From positions 434,001 through 498,000 of the forward strand of contig CAVVLN010000005.1 of assembly GCA_963749145.1 (NCBI GenBank): a stretch of DNA of 64,000 bases, written 5' to 3'. The notes below the pieces were generated by a model, which was given only the letters and a program-made list of their open reading frames with translations, had not been told where the DNA came from and ran no database searches. The stretch's first letter is position 1; every line of letters starts with the position of its first letter. The translations under genes were made by a program, and so were the position numbers. Source of the stretch: JASHPR01 sp963749145 (GTDB lineage: Bacteria; Actinomycetota; Actinomycetes; Streptosporangiales; Streptosporangiaceae). Positions 16,703 to 24,838 of this stretch are shown here, one piece after another.

Positions 16703-17356
16703 GTGATCGATATGACCGGGATCCTCCGGGTTCCCAGGAGCCGCGGCATGCTCAGCGGCCTCGTGCTGGTCCTGCTGGGCGCGTGGGGGGCACTGGTCCC
16801 CTTCGTCGGCCCGTACTTCCACTACGCCTACACCCCGGACAAGGCCTGGACCTACACCACCGGGCGCCTCTGGCTGGAGATCCTGCCCGGGGCGGCCACG
16901 GTGCTCGGCGGCCTGATCGTGCTGGCCAGTTCGTCCCGGCCGGCCGCCCACTTCGGCGCGTGGCTGGCCGCGCTGAGCGGCGCGTGGTTCGTGCTCGGCA
17001 GCGTGGTCGGCCCGACCTGGACCGGGCTGAAGATGACCGCGGGAACCCCGGCCGGCAGCACCACGGCGACCCACGCCATCGAGCAGATCGGCTTCTTCGC
17101 CGGCCTGGGCGTGGCCATCGTGCTGGTGGCGGCGACGGCCATCGGCCGGTTCTCGGTGGTCGGCGTGCGGGAAGCGCGGCTGGCCGCGCCCGCCGCGCCC
17201 AAGGCACCGGCGGACGCCGCCGCGCCCAAGGCACCGGCGGACGCCGCCGAGCCCGCCGGCCCCTCCGGCTGGCGCCGGATCGTGACCCGGCGCAAGGTGA
17301 CGACCGACGAGACCGCGGAGCCCGCCACCGAGCCGGTGGGCTCGTCCAGCAGCTGA
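16703..17356 (+). CDS. Four-span hypothetical membrane protein
   Basis: 217 residues. Helices are visible at MLSGLVLVLLGAWGALVPFV, AATVLGGLIVLASS, LAALSGAWFVLGSVVG and IGFFAGLGVAIVLVAATAIG, with a Trp/Tyr-rich outer loop FHYAYTPDKAWTYTTGRLWL. The tail carries a short duplicated APKAPADAA repeat and charged residues. GTG 16703 or ATG 16712 could start it. No enzymatic motif. It precedes two further small membrane genes on the same strand, so one envelope unit is possible. Confidence 0.7.
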   Translation: MIDMTGILRVPRSRGMLSGLVLVLLGAWGALVPFVGPYFHYAYTPDKAWTYTTGRLWLEILPGAATVLGGLIVLASSSRPAAHFGAWLAALSGAWFVLGSVVGPTWTGLKMTAGTPAGSTTATHAIEQIGFFAGLGVAIVLVAATAIGRFSVVGVREARLAAPAAPKAPADAAAPKAPADAAEPAGPSGWRRIVTRRKVTTDETAEPATEPVGSSSS

Positions 17357-17456
17357 CGATGAGCTCGGGCGCGCCGGCCATCCCGCTCAGGGCCGGCGCG
17401 CCCGCGGCCGGTGGCCTGATCCCGGCATGGCCCGGGCCGGAGGGGCTGGAGGAGAG

Positions 17457-17666
17457 ATGTTCGACGGCTTAGGGCGGCGGCGGGTCAGGTCCCGCCGGCC
17501 GCGGCGCCGGCTCGCCGGCTGCCTGCTGTGGATCCTCGCGGTGATCATCGTCCTGATCGTGTTGTCACTGCTGTTCGGCGGCTTCCAGAAGGGCACCAAG
17601 GCCGGCGGGGCCGGCTCCCCGGTGCCGCCGCGGGTCACCGCCACGGCGACCGGTGGGGGCTGGTGA
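17457..17666 (+). CDS. Small basic single-span membrane protein
   Basis: 69 residues from ATG 17457, preceded by GGAGGAGAG. An Arg-rich head (GRRRVRSRRPRRRL) is followed by the helix CLLWILAVIIVLIVLSLLF and a Gly/Thr-rich tail. The stop overlaps the next start as TGATG. Function unknown; coupling to the DUF4230 gene suggests a joint role. Confidence 0.7.
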   Translation: MFDGLGRRRVRSRRPRRRLAGCLLWILAVIIVLIVLSLLFGGFQKGTKAGGAGSPVPPRVTATATGGGW

Positions 17667-18325
17667 TGCGCGCCGTCTCCGGTGGCTGGGGCACCCGCCT
17701 GGTCGGGGTGGCCGCGGCGCTGGCGGCGGTCATCGTCGGGCTGCTCGTGCTGTCCGCGGTGCACCTGCTGCCGCAGCTGCGCAACCCGTTCGCTGAGTCC
17801 ACCACCGACCGCAGCGGGCCGGTGCTGCTCAGGTCGATCACCGCGCTGAGCCGCTACGAGGCGGCCAGCGGCTCGTTCCAGGTGGTGGTCGACCTCAGCA
17901 AGCAGACAGCGTTCCTGCCGTCGTTCATCGAGGGCAGCGACACGCTGTTCATCGGCCAGGGCTCGGAGATCGCGTTCGTCGACTTCTCCCGGCTGAACGG
18001 GTCGGCGATCCGGGTATCACCGGACCGCACCGCGGTGACGATCATCCTGCCGCCCGCCCAGCTCGAGCCGGCCGTGCTCAACGTCAGGCAGTCGTACGTC
18101 TACGCCGAGCAGCAGGGGCTGCTGAACCGGATCGGGAACTTCTTCTCCGGCAACCCGAACAGCCAGCAGCAGGTCTACATCCTGGCCCAGCAGAAGATCC
18201 AGACGGCCGCCCGGCAGAGCCCGCTGCTGGCCGAGGCGCAGAAGAACACCACCGGCATGCTCGGCGGCATGCTGCACTCCCTGGGCTTCCGGCAGGTCAC
18301 CGTGACGTTCGCCGGGCGGTCGTAG
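17666..18325 (+). CDS. DUF4230 domain-containing protein
   Basis: 219 residues. An N-terminal signal-anchor (VGVAAALAAVIVGLLVLSAV) precedes a soluble domain: LLRSITALSRYEAASGSFQVVVDL, GQGSEIAFVDFSRL, VTIILPPAQLEP. This matches DUF4230. ATG 17666 shares one base with the previous stop. The family is outer-face anchored and widespread, without a proven function. Confidence 0.85.
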   Translation: MRAVSGGWGTRLVGVAAALAAVIVGLLVLSAVHLLPQLRNPFAESTTDRSGPVLLRSITALSRYEAASGSFQVVVDLSKQTAFLPSFIEGSDTLFIGQGSEIAFVDFSRLNGSAIRVSPDRTAVTIILPPAQLEPAVLNVRQSYVYAEQQGLLNRIGNFFSGNPNSQQQVYILAQQKIQTAARQSPLLAEAQKNTTGMLGGMLHSLGFRQVTVTFAGRS

Positions 18326-18370
18326 CGCCGGCGGTCCCGGTCCGGCCCGTATCAGTGGTGAACCGGCCGG

Positions 18371-19120
18371 TCAGGATCGCAGGTAGGAGGCGCCGTTGAG
18401 GTCGAGGATCGCCCCGCTGGCCCACTCGGCCTGCGGCGAGGCCAGGTACAGCACCGCGGCCGCGACCTCGTCGGCCTCGGCGACCCGCCGGAACGGGCTC
18501 TGCGCCCGGATCGCCGCGCCGGCCGCGCCGTCGAGGTGCCCGGCGGCCATGTCGGTGTCGACGAATCCCGGGGCCACGGTGGCGACCGCGATCCCGTGCG
18601 GGGCCAGGGCCAGCGCCAGCGACTGGCCGAGCGCGTTCAGCCCGGCCTTGCTGGCCCCGTAGGCGGGCTGGCCGGGCTCGCCGCGGAACGCGCCGCGCGA
18701 GGACACGTTGATGATGCGGCCGCCGCGGCCGGTCATGTGCCGGACCGCGCACCAGGTGACGTTCGCGGCACCGGTCAGGTTGACCGCCAGCGTCTGCTGC
18801 CAGGCCGCCTGCCACTGCTCGTAGGACACCTCGGTGATCGGGTGCGGGGTGAACACGCCGGCGTTGTTCACCAGGACGTCCAGGCCGCCCAGCGCGTCGC
18901 AGGCCTGGTCCACCATGCGCCGCACCGCCCCGGCGTCGGCCAGGTCGGCCTGCACCACCGCGTGCCCGCGGCCGGGCAGCCCGGCCAGCACGCCGGCGGC
19001 GAGGCCGGCCGAGTCCCGGTGGTGCACGGCGACCCGGTCATCGGCGGCGGCGAACGCGCGGGCGATGGCCCGGCCGATGCCCCGCGACGCCCCGGTCACC
19101 AAGATCGCCCGGTCAGTCAC
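18371..19120 (-). CDS. SDR family oxidoreductase (FabG-like)
   Basis: 249 residues with all classical motifs: VTGASRGIGRAIA, NNAGVF, NVSSRGAFRG, and YGASKAGLNALGQSLA carrying the Tyr-X3-Lys pair; APGFVDTDMA follows. NADP(H)-dependent reduction of a ketone is expected; the actual substrate is unknown. It is monocistronic and serves as a useful contrast to the atypical SDR at 3401-4183. Confidence 0.9.
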   Translation of the reverse strand: MTDRAILVTGASRGIGRAIARAFAAADDRVAVHHRDSAGLAAGVLAGLPGRGHAVVQADLADAGAVRRMVDQACDALGGLDVLVNNAGVFTPHPITEVSYEQWQAAWQQTLAVNLTGAANVTWCAVRHMTGRGGRIINVSSRGAFRGEPGQPAYGASKAGLNALGQSLALALAPHGIAVATVAPGFVDTDMAAGHLDGAAGAAIRAQSPFRRVAEADEVAAAVLYLASPQAEWASGAILDLNGASYLRS

Positions 19121-19178
19121 CCCATGACCCTAACGTGGCGGTCGGCCGGGCGGGAACCGGCCGGGCCGCGGCCGACGG

Positions 19179-19373
19179 CTAGCGAGTACCGGTCTCCCGG
19201 TGGTGCGCAACGCGGATGATCTGATCGCGCAGGTCGACCAGGTCCTCTCCGTGCACCATCACCGGGGGAGTGGCGCCGCGGATCCGCGCGTGCCACATCC
19301 GGTCGATTCCCTGCCATGCCTCCCAGCCGGGGAATTCCCCGGCAATCTGGGCCACATCGTCGGTGGTATCCAT
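19179..19373 (-). CDS. Small conserved-looking hypothetical protein
   Basis: 64 residues from ATG 19373. A TATAAT box on the - strand at 19386-19381 puts transcription start at or near this ATG, suggesting leaderless translation; the ATG at 19382 would lie inside the -10 box. The sequence EFPGWEAWQGIDRMWHARIRG and GEDLVDLRDQIIRVAHH is the kind of Trp-rich small protein often met in actinomycetes. Divergent from a small GntR regulator. No function known. Confidence 0.6.
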   Translation of the reverse strand: MDTTDDVAQIAGEFPGWEAWQGIDRMWHARIRGATPPVMVHGEDLVDLRDQIIRVAHHRETGTR

Positions 19374-19380
19374 GGCCCGC

Positions 19381-19409
19381 ATTATAGACCATGCTAAGCC
19401 ATGTTAGAC
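19381..19409. promoter_or_regulatory. Divergent promoter with tandem 10-bp repeats
   Basis: TATAAT on the - strand (19386-19381) is followed upstream by CATGCTAAGC (19390-19399) and CATGTTAGAC (19400-19409), direct repeats one helical turn apart, which also contain CTAA-N6-TTAG as a dyad. Likely binding site of the divergent GntR-type regulator. Confidence 0.5.
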
Positions 19410-19456
19410 AATGCCTTATCTGGTTTCCGCATGTCGCAGCCGGTTAAGTTACCGAC

Positions 19457-19753
19457 GTGAAGATCGACGAGACCTCGCCGGAGCACCCGTACCTGCAGCT
19501 GGCCGGGCTGCTGCGGGCGGACATCGAGTCCGGCAAGATCACGCACCAGCTACCGTCGATCACCCAGCTCACCGAGGAGACCCAGCTCGCCGTCGGCACC
19601 GTCCGCCGGGCGATCAACATCCTGGTCAAGGAGGGCCTGGTCGAGACCGTCCCGGGCCGGGGCACGTTCGTGATCGAGCAGCGGCCGCCGGGATCCGGGG
19701 CCGCCAGCGGCCGCGGGGTCCCGATCCGCCCGCACGGCCACGTCCCGCACTAG
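19457..19753 (+). CDS. Short GntR-family regulator (HTH only)
   Basis: 98 residues, with one winged HTH: YLQLAGLLRADIESGKI, LPSITQLTEETQLAVGTVRR, ILVKEGLVETVPGRGTFVIE. There is no ligand-binding domain, just a 25-residue Gly/Arg/Pro tail, as in the many small GntR proteins of actinomycetes. GTG 19457 chosen. It is divergent from a small hypothetical gene and 42 bp ahead of the hydroxy-acid oxidase. Confidence 0.85.
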   Translation: MKIDETSPEHPYLQLAGLLRADIESGKITHQLPSITQLTEETQLAVGTVRRAINILVKEGLVETVPGRGTFVIEQRPPGSGAASGRGVPIRPHGHVPH

Positions 19754-19795
19754 CCCGCGGCCGCGGCGGGGCGGCCCGACCGGAGGAGGCGCGCC

Positions 19796-21010
19796 GTGAG
19801 GGCCAGCGATGTCCGCGAACTGGTCCGGCTGCGAGGCTTTGAGCCCGACCGCGACCTGCGGATCCTGGCCCGCTGCCACGACCTCGGTGACCTGCGCCGC
19901 GCCGCGCGGCGCCGGCTGCCCCGGCCGGTCTTCGGCTACGTGGACGGCGGCTCGGACGACGAGGTCACGCTGCGCGCCAACCGGGCGGCGCTGCGCCGCT
20001 GGGGGTTCCGGCCCCGGGTGCTGCGTGACGTGACCGACCCGGACCTTCGCGTGTCGCTGTTCGGCTCGGAGCTGCCGGCACCGGTCGGCCTGGCCCCCAC
20101 CGGCTTCACCCGGCTGATCCACCCGGCCGGGGAGTCCGCGGTAGCCCGGGCGGCGGCCGCCCGCGGCCTGCCGTACTGCCTGTCGACCGTGGGCACGGTC
20201 ACGATCGAGGACCTGGCCGCGGCCGGCCACCGTGACCTGTGGTTCCAGCTCTACGTGCTGCGCGACCGGGACCTGGCGCGCGGGCTGATCGAGCGGGCCG
20301 CCGCGGCCGGCTACCGGGCGCTCGAGGTCACGGTCGACACGCCGGTGTCCGGGCGGCGGACCCGGGACCTGCGCAACGGGCTGACGATGCCGCCGGCGCT
20401 GAGCCCGCGCGCCCTGCTCGACATCGCGGCGCGGCCGGGCTACTGGGTGTCGCTGCTGCGCGGCCCGGCGCTGCGGTACGCCAGCTTCCAGCCGCCCGCG
20501 CCGGGCTCCGGCACCACGGTCGCCGACATCATCTCGATGTTCGACCCCAGCTTGACCTGGGAGGACCTGGACAGCATCCGCGCCCTGTGGCCGGGCCCGC
20601 TGCTGCTGAAGGGGCCGCTGGGCCCGCCGGACGCGGCCCGCGCGGTGGCCGCCGGGGTCGACGGCATCCACCTGTCCAACCACGGCGGCCGCCAGCTCGA
20701 CCGCTGCGTCCCCGCGATCGACCTGGTCCGGCCGGTGCGGGAGGCGGTCGGCGAGCGGGCCGCGATCGTCCTCGACTCGGGCATCCGGCACGGCGCCGAC
20801 ATCGCGGTAGCGATCGCCCGCGGCGCCGACCTGTGCATGATCGGCCGCGGGTACCTGTACGGCCTGGCCGCCGCCGGGCAGCCCGGCGTGGAGCACGCCA
20901 TCGACCTGCTGGTCGCGCAGCTGCGCCGCACCATGCAGCTGCTCGGCGTCACCACCGTCGCCGAGCTGCGCCAGCACGGCGACGACCTGGTCGTGCCGGT
21001 CCCGGCTTAG
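19796..21010 (+). CDS. FMN-dependent alpha-hydroxy-acid oxidase/dehydrogenase
   Basis: 404 residues. GYVDGGSDDEVTLRANRAAL, LAPTGFTRLIHPAGE, QLYVLRDRDLARGLI, EVTVDTPVSGRR, LLLKGPLGPPDAARA, SNHGGRQLD (active-site His and substrate Arg) and DSGIRHGADIA are the standard FMN-binding and catalytic motifs of the lactate/glycolate/mandelate oxidase family. Product is a 2-oxo acid. TAG 21008-21010 overlaps the convergent MoaD-like stop. Lactate is a guess, so no symbol is given. Confidence 0.92.
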   Translation: MRASDVRELVRLRGFEPDRDLRILARCHDLGDLRRAARRRLPRPVFGYVDGGSDDEVTLRANRAALRRWGFRPRVLRDVTDPDLRVSLFGSELPAPVGLAPTGFTRLIHPAGESAVARAAAARGLPYCLSTVGTVTIEDLAAAGHRDLWFQLYVLRDRDLARGLIERAAAAGYRALEVTVDTPVSGRRTRDLRNGLTMPPALSPRALLDIAARPGYWVSLLRGPALRYASFQPPAPGSGTTVADIISMFDPSLTWEDLDSIRALWPGPLLLKGPLGPPDAARAVAAGVDGIHLSNHGGRQLDRCVPAIDLVRPVREAVGERAAIVLDSGIRHGADIAVAIARGADLCMIGRGYLYGLAAAGQPGVEHAIDLLVAQLRRTMQLLGVTTVAELRQHGDDLVVPVPA

Positions 21011-21303
21011 CCGCCGGACATCGCCCCCACGATCAGGTACGGCTCGGCCCCGGCCGCGACCGGGCCCGGCAGCGGGTCGTCGGGCGAGGTGTGCGACAGG
21101 TCCTGCTCGCAGCCGAAGAACCGCATGAAGGCCCGGCGCTGGCCGGTCACCTGGTCGCGGATCGTCCCGCGCAGCATCGGGTAGCGGGCCTCGAGCGCGT
21201 CCAGCACGGTGCGCTGCGTGACCGGGTTCGGGCAGCTCAGCTGGACCTCACCGGTCACCCGGGCCAGCGCGCGCAGGTGCGCGGGCAGCACGACCCGGAT
21301 CAC
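21007..21303 (-). CDS. MoaD/ThiS-like ubiquitin-fold protein ending in Gly-Gly
   Basis: 98 residues from GTG 21303, which overlaps the upstream stop as GTGA. IRVVLPAHLRALARVTGEVQL and the closing YLIVGAMSGG fit the MoaD/ThiS beta-grasp fold; the terminal Gly-Gly is the residue pair that is adenylated and thiocarboxylated or conjugated in this family. No MoaE, MoeB or ThiF gene is near. It is coupled to a BNR-repeat protein, so a sulfur-carrier or protein-modifier role linked to that partner is possible. Confidence 0.85.
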   Translation of the reverse strand: MIRVVLPAHLRALARVTGEVQLSCPNPVTQRTVLDALEARYPMLRGTIRDQVTGQRRAFMRFFGCEQDLSHTSPDDPLPGPVAAGAEPYLIVGAMSGG

Positions 21304-22415
21304 GGCAGCGTCTGAGCTTCGACCGAGAGCACCCGCGGCAGGTCGCGGACGATCGGGGCCCAGCTGTCGCCCGCGTCGGCCGAGGCGTAGACCTGCCCGC
21401 CGGTGGTGCCGAAGTACACCCCGCACTCGTCGAGCGAGTCGACCGCCATCGCGTCCCGCAGCACGTTGTGATAACAGTCGCGCTGCGGCAGGCCCTCGGT
21501 GAGGGCCTCCCACTCGTCCCCGCCGGTCCGGCTGCGGTACACCCGCAGCTTCCCCTCGGGCGGGTAGTGCTCCGCGTCGCTCTTGATCGGGACCACGTAC
21601 ACCGTGTCCGGCTCGTGCGCGTGCACGTCGATCGGGAACCCGAAGTCCGTGGGCAGGTTGCCGCTGATCTCGTGCCAGGACTCCCCGGCGTCATCGCTGC
21701 GCATGACGTCCCAGTGCTTCTGCATGAACAGCACGTTCGGCCGCGAGGGATGCATCGCGATCCGGTGCACGCAGTGACCGACCTCGGCGTCCGGGTCCGG
21801 GATGCCCTCGGATTGCAGGCCGTGGTTCACCGGCCGCCAGGTCACGCCCGCGTCGTCGCTGCGGAACGCGCCCGCCGCCGAGATCGCGGTGAACATCCGC
21901 CCAGGATCGCTGCGGTCCAGCACGATCGTGTGCAGGCACATGCCGCCCGCGCCCGGCTGCCAGGACGGGCCGGTCCGGTGGTCGCGCAGGCCGGCCAGCT
22001 CCTGCCAGGTGTCCCCGCCGTCATCCGACCGGAACAGGGCGGCATCCTCCGCCCCGGCGTACACCGTGTCCGGATCGGTCAGCGACGGCTCGAGGTGCCA
22101 GACCCGGGCGAACTCCCACGGATGCGGCGTGCCGTCGTACCACTGGTGCGTGCCCGGCGTGCCCTCGTAGCTGAACTTGTTGCCCACCGGGTGCCAGGTC
22201 CGGCCGCCGTCGTCCGAGCGCTGCACCACCTGGCCGGACCAGCTGCTGGACTGGGAGGCGTAGACCCGGCCGGGGTCGGCCGGGGACCCCTTCAGGTGGT
22301 AGATCTCCCAGCCGCCGAAGTGGGGGCCGCTGACCTCCCACTGCTTGCGACGTCCGTCGGACGTCAGCACGAAGGCGCCCTTGCTCGTGCCCACCAGTAC
22401 CCGTACGCCAGTCAT
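21300..22415 (-). CDS. BNR/Asp-box repeat beta-propeller protein (sialidase/VPS10-like)
   Basis: 371 residues built of repeated Asp-box units: SDDGGRTWHPV, SDDGGDTWQEL, SDDAGVTWRPV, SDDAGESWHEI, SRTGGDEWEAL, SADAGDSWAPI. That gives six blades of a sialidase-like propeller. No signal peptide; opens VRVLVGTSKGAFVLT. Catalytic sialidase residues are not evident. Such cytosolic propellers occur beside MoaD-like genes; the function of the pair is not known. Confidence 0.88.
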   Translation of the reverse strand: MTGVRVLVGTSKGAFVLTSDGRRKQWEVSGPHFGGWEIYHLKGSPADPGRVYASQSSSWSGQVVQRSDDGGRTWHPVGNKFSYEGTPGTHQWYDGTPHPWEFARVWHLEPSLTDPDTVYAGAEDAALFRSDDGGDTWQELAGLRDHRTGPSWQPGAGGMCLHTIVLDRSDPGRMFTAISAAGAFRSDDAGVTWRPVNHGLQSEGIPDPDAEVGHCVHRIAMHPSRPNVLFMQKHWDVMRSDDAGESWHEISGNLPTDFGFPIDVHAHEPDTVYVVPIKSDAEHYPPEGKLRVYRSRTGGDEWEALTEGLPQRDCYHNVLRDAMAVDSLDECGVYFGTTGGQVYASADAGDSWAPIVRDLPRVLSVEAQTLP

Positions 22416-22581
22416 CGTGGTCCCTTCACACTCCTGGCCGCGCCCCTTGGCGGCACCGCTATCCCCCTTGGACGAGCGCCGGGCGGGAAACTCATCGCGG
22501 CCCGGCCGGGAATCTGGCCCCCGGGCCGGGAAACCTGGCCGGGCGTGCTCGGATCCGGCCGCGGACAGACGATGAGGTTAT

Positions 22582-22780
22582 ATGGGCAACCAGCCCGCAC
22601 GGCGCGAGCCCGCACCGCGCAGGCCCGCACCGCGCTCCCGGCCGGAGCCATGCCCCGGCGACCCGGTGGCGGCAATCTACCGCCGGGCGTTGCCGCAGGT
22701 CTACGGCTATCTGCTACCGCGCTGGCGCGGCTGCCGGCCCCGCAGCGGGCCGCTCTCACCGCCACCTGGGCTTTCGCGAG
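22582..22780 (+). pseudogene. Debris of an ECF sigma factor gene
   Basis: One frame reads DPVAAIYRRALPQVYGYLLPR, the typical N-terminal region 2 start of a SigJ/ECF-like sigma. Just after it a second frame reads ALARLPAPQRAALTATW, which resembles region 4.1. The ~100 residues normally between are gone, and the frame changes at the joint (about 22715). The remnant runs straight into a truncated VOC gene. Gene loss by at least one internal deletion is the simplest reading. Confidence 0.55.
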
Positions 22781-23107
22781 GAGATGCACCCGGATCCGGC
22801 CTTCGCCATGCTCTCGCGCGGCGATCTGCGCCTGGTCCTGGTCTCGCCGGTCCCGGCCGATCACCGGGGCGGCGGCTCGAGGCCGATGCCGAACGGGACG
22901 AAACAGCAGCCTGGGGGGTGGAACCGGTTCATGCTCGAGGTATCCGACCTGGCCGCTACCGTGGACACGCTGCGGCGGGACGGGGTCAGCTTCCGCAACG
23001 ACATCGTGACCGGCGTGGGCACCAGGCAGATCATGCTCAACGACCCCTCGGGCAACCCGGTGGAGCTGTTCGAGCCGGTGCGCCCGCAGGCCCGGCTCGG
23101 CCGGTGA
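22766..23107 (+). pseudogene. VOC (glyoxalase-fold) protein, N-terminus missing
   Basis: ATG 22784 opens 107 residues: HPDPAFAMLSRGDLRLVLV, GGWNRFMLEVSDLAATVD, RRDGVSFRNDIVTG, RQIMLNDPSGNPVELFEP. The last is the metal-binding end of the glyoxalase/bleomycin-resistance fold. In frame upstream LGFREE continues the family pattern, but the first ~30 residues of the fold are replaced by sigma-factor debris. A short product could still be made from ATG 22784, with GAGGAG before it. Confidence 0.65.
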
Positions 23108-23108
23108 C

Positions 23109-23339
23109 TCAGAGCTTGGTCAGCTTGGCGTACGGCGAGGTGATCCGTTCCTTCTGAGTGCCGAAGTCGACCAGCACGGCGATCTCTTCCTCGACACCGA
23201 TGACCACGCCGAGCCCGTACCTGTCGTGCGTCACCTGATCGTTCACGACGTAGCGCTCGACGTGGCGGACGGGCTCGGGGATGTTGTTGAACGGGCTTCC
23301 TGGGAAGTAGCGCCGGGGCGCGGCGCGCGATGTCTTCAC
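23109..23339 (-). CDS. Small Tudor/SH3-like domain protein
   Basis: 76 residues. ERYVVNDQVTHDRYGLGVVI and VEEEIAVLVDFGTQKERI resemble the small beta-barrel found at the C-terminus of UvrD/PcrA helicases and in CarD-like proteins, here alone. The N-terminus is basic. Conserved in form among actinomycetes as far as can be judged; function unknown. Convergent with the VOC remnant, one base apart. Confidence 0.7.
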   Translation of the reverse strand: MKTSRAAPRRYFPGSPFNNIPEPVRHVERYVVNDQVTHDRYGLGVVIGVEEEIAVLVDFGTQKERITSPYAKLTKL

Positions 23340-23385
23340 GATCTACCAGTATGGTCCCCCTAGGGGTTTTTCGGGTGCCGCTCGC

Positions 23386-24498
23386 TCAGGTTGGGGCAGC
23401 GAGATGGACGTCGCGCCCGCCTGTTCCCGGCGCGGCGAAGGCCAGCAGCCGGGCGCCCTCCGCGGCCACCTCGGCGGCCTGCGCCGCAGGCAGCCGGGTG
23501 AACGGCTCGACGACCAGGGTCGCGTGCTCGCCCCGGCGGATGATCCGCCACGTGGCCTGCCACAGGCCGTCGACGAGCACGGTACCGCCGCTGCCGCCCG
23601 GGCCGGGGGGCAGCGGGACCCGGCGCCGGCCGGGGATGACCCGGCTGCGGTCGGCGTAGGCGAGCAGCACGTTGTCGTACTCGGGCAGGAACCTCGGCGG
23701 GGCCGGGGTGTCCGGGTCCGGCCGGGGCGCGTCGGGCAGGTCGAGCAGTTCGGCGCCGGCCGCGTCGCGGAACGTGCGCAGCCGCGGGCGCAGCCGGTCG
23801 GCCACCTCGCCCAGCCGGGTCAGCCCGCACCAGGCCTGCGCGTCCCGGACGGTCGCGGGCCCGTAGGCGGCCAGGTAGCGCAGCAGCAGCCGGCCGGGGG
23901 AGGGATCGGGCGCCGGACGGCCGCCCAGCCAGGCCTCGGCCGTGGTGAAGGCGGCCGGGCCGCTGGCGCCCCAGATCCCGCGCGGCGGGACCTGGACCGT
24001 CGGCTCCAGGTACGTGACCGCGTAGGCCAGCGAGGATGGGTCCCGGCCCGGCCACCGCGCGCCCAGCAGCCGGCCGAGCTCGGCGCGGGTGCGCGGCCGC
24101 TCGGCCAGCAGCGCCCGCCCGGCCGCGCGCACCGCGGCCAAGTCGGCGCCGGCCAGGTTGCGGGCAAAGCCTGAGCTGGCGAAGCTCCGGGCCATGGCGG
24201 CCTGGTACAGGCCGCGCTCAGCCAGGAAGTCGCCCGCAGTCACCAGGTGGACCGTGTTGCGCATCAGGTGCCCGCGCACCACCGCGCGCTCGGTCATCAG
24301 CGCGGCCAGCTGGGCGGGCCGGAAGCCGGCCAGCCGGGTCCATAGCCCCACGTAGGGCGCGTTCGGCGCCTGGGACTGCAGCCCGGCCAGGTGCTCGACG
24401 GCCCGCAGCGGGGCCAGGTCGGCCCGGCGCAGCAGCAGCTGGCGCTCGGGCAGCGCGCGGCCGAGCGCGCGCTGCCCGAGCACCCGGGGCTCAGGCAC
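23386..24498 (-). CDS. Winged-helix DNA-binding domain protein (HTH_42 family)
   Basis: 370 residues. LRAVEHLAGLQSQAPNAPYVGLWTRLAGF, VVRGHLMRNTVHLVTAGDFL and RFLPEYDNVLLAYADRSRVI, with a closing VDGLWQATWRI, match the crosslink-repair/HTH_42 family (YcaQ-like, AlkX). Members of the wider family are DNA glycosylases; simple actinobacterial versions are uncharacterised. Monocistronic. Its start overlaps an MFS fragment. Confidence 0.85.
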   Translation of the reverse strand: MPEPRVLGQRALGRALPERQLLLRRADLAPLRAVEHLAGLQSQAPNAPYVGLWTRLAGFRPAQLAALMTERAVVRGHLMRNTVHLVTAGDFLAERGLYQAAMARSFASSGFARNLAGADLAAVRAAGRALLAERPRTRAELGRLLGARWPGRDPSSLAYAVTYLEPTVQVPPRGIWGASGPAAFTTAEAWLGGRPAPDPSPGRLLLRYLAAYGPATVRDAQAWCGLTRLGEVADRLRPRLRTFRDAAGAELLDLPDAPRPDPDTPAPPRFLPEYDNVLLAYADRSRVIPGRRRVPLPPGPGGSGGTVLVDGLWQATWRIIRRGEHATLVVEPFTRLPAAQAAEVAAEGARLLAFAAPGTGGRDVHLAAPT

Positions 24499-24649
24499 CG
24501 GACCTCGCCGCAGCCGCGCCCGCCGCCCGCGGTGCGGTGGTGAGCGCCGCGGGCCAGGGCGAGAAGCCCAGCCCGGCCTGGAGGAACACGTTGAAGATGA
24601 GCACGATCCCGCCCATGGAGACCACGAACGCCACCGAGAAAGCCACGCC
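24491..24649 (-). pseudogene. MFS transporter fragment
   Basis: About 50 residues reading GVAFSVAFVVSMGGIVLIFN and VFLQAGLGFSPWPAALTTAP resemble one helix-loop of a DHA2-type exporter, where the family has FxLTLYLQxGLGFSPLxAG. No other helices are present upstream or downstream, so this is an isolated relic ending next to the winged-helix gene. Confidence 0.5.
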
Positions 24650-24838
24650 GGAAGCGTAGCCGCGGGGCTGCGGGGCGGGCCTGGGTGGCGGGCGCCAGGA
24701 TGAACGGCGGATGGGGCGGGTCCCGGCCGGAAGGCTGAGCCGGCCGGGGCGGGGCCGGGCGAGGCAGAGCACGTACTCGCTGTCGGTCGCGGCCTCCTCT
24801 AGCTGGCCGGCCGGGGTATGGCTGCGGCGGGGCCCGCC

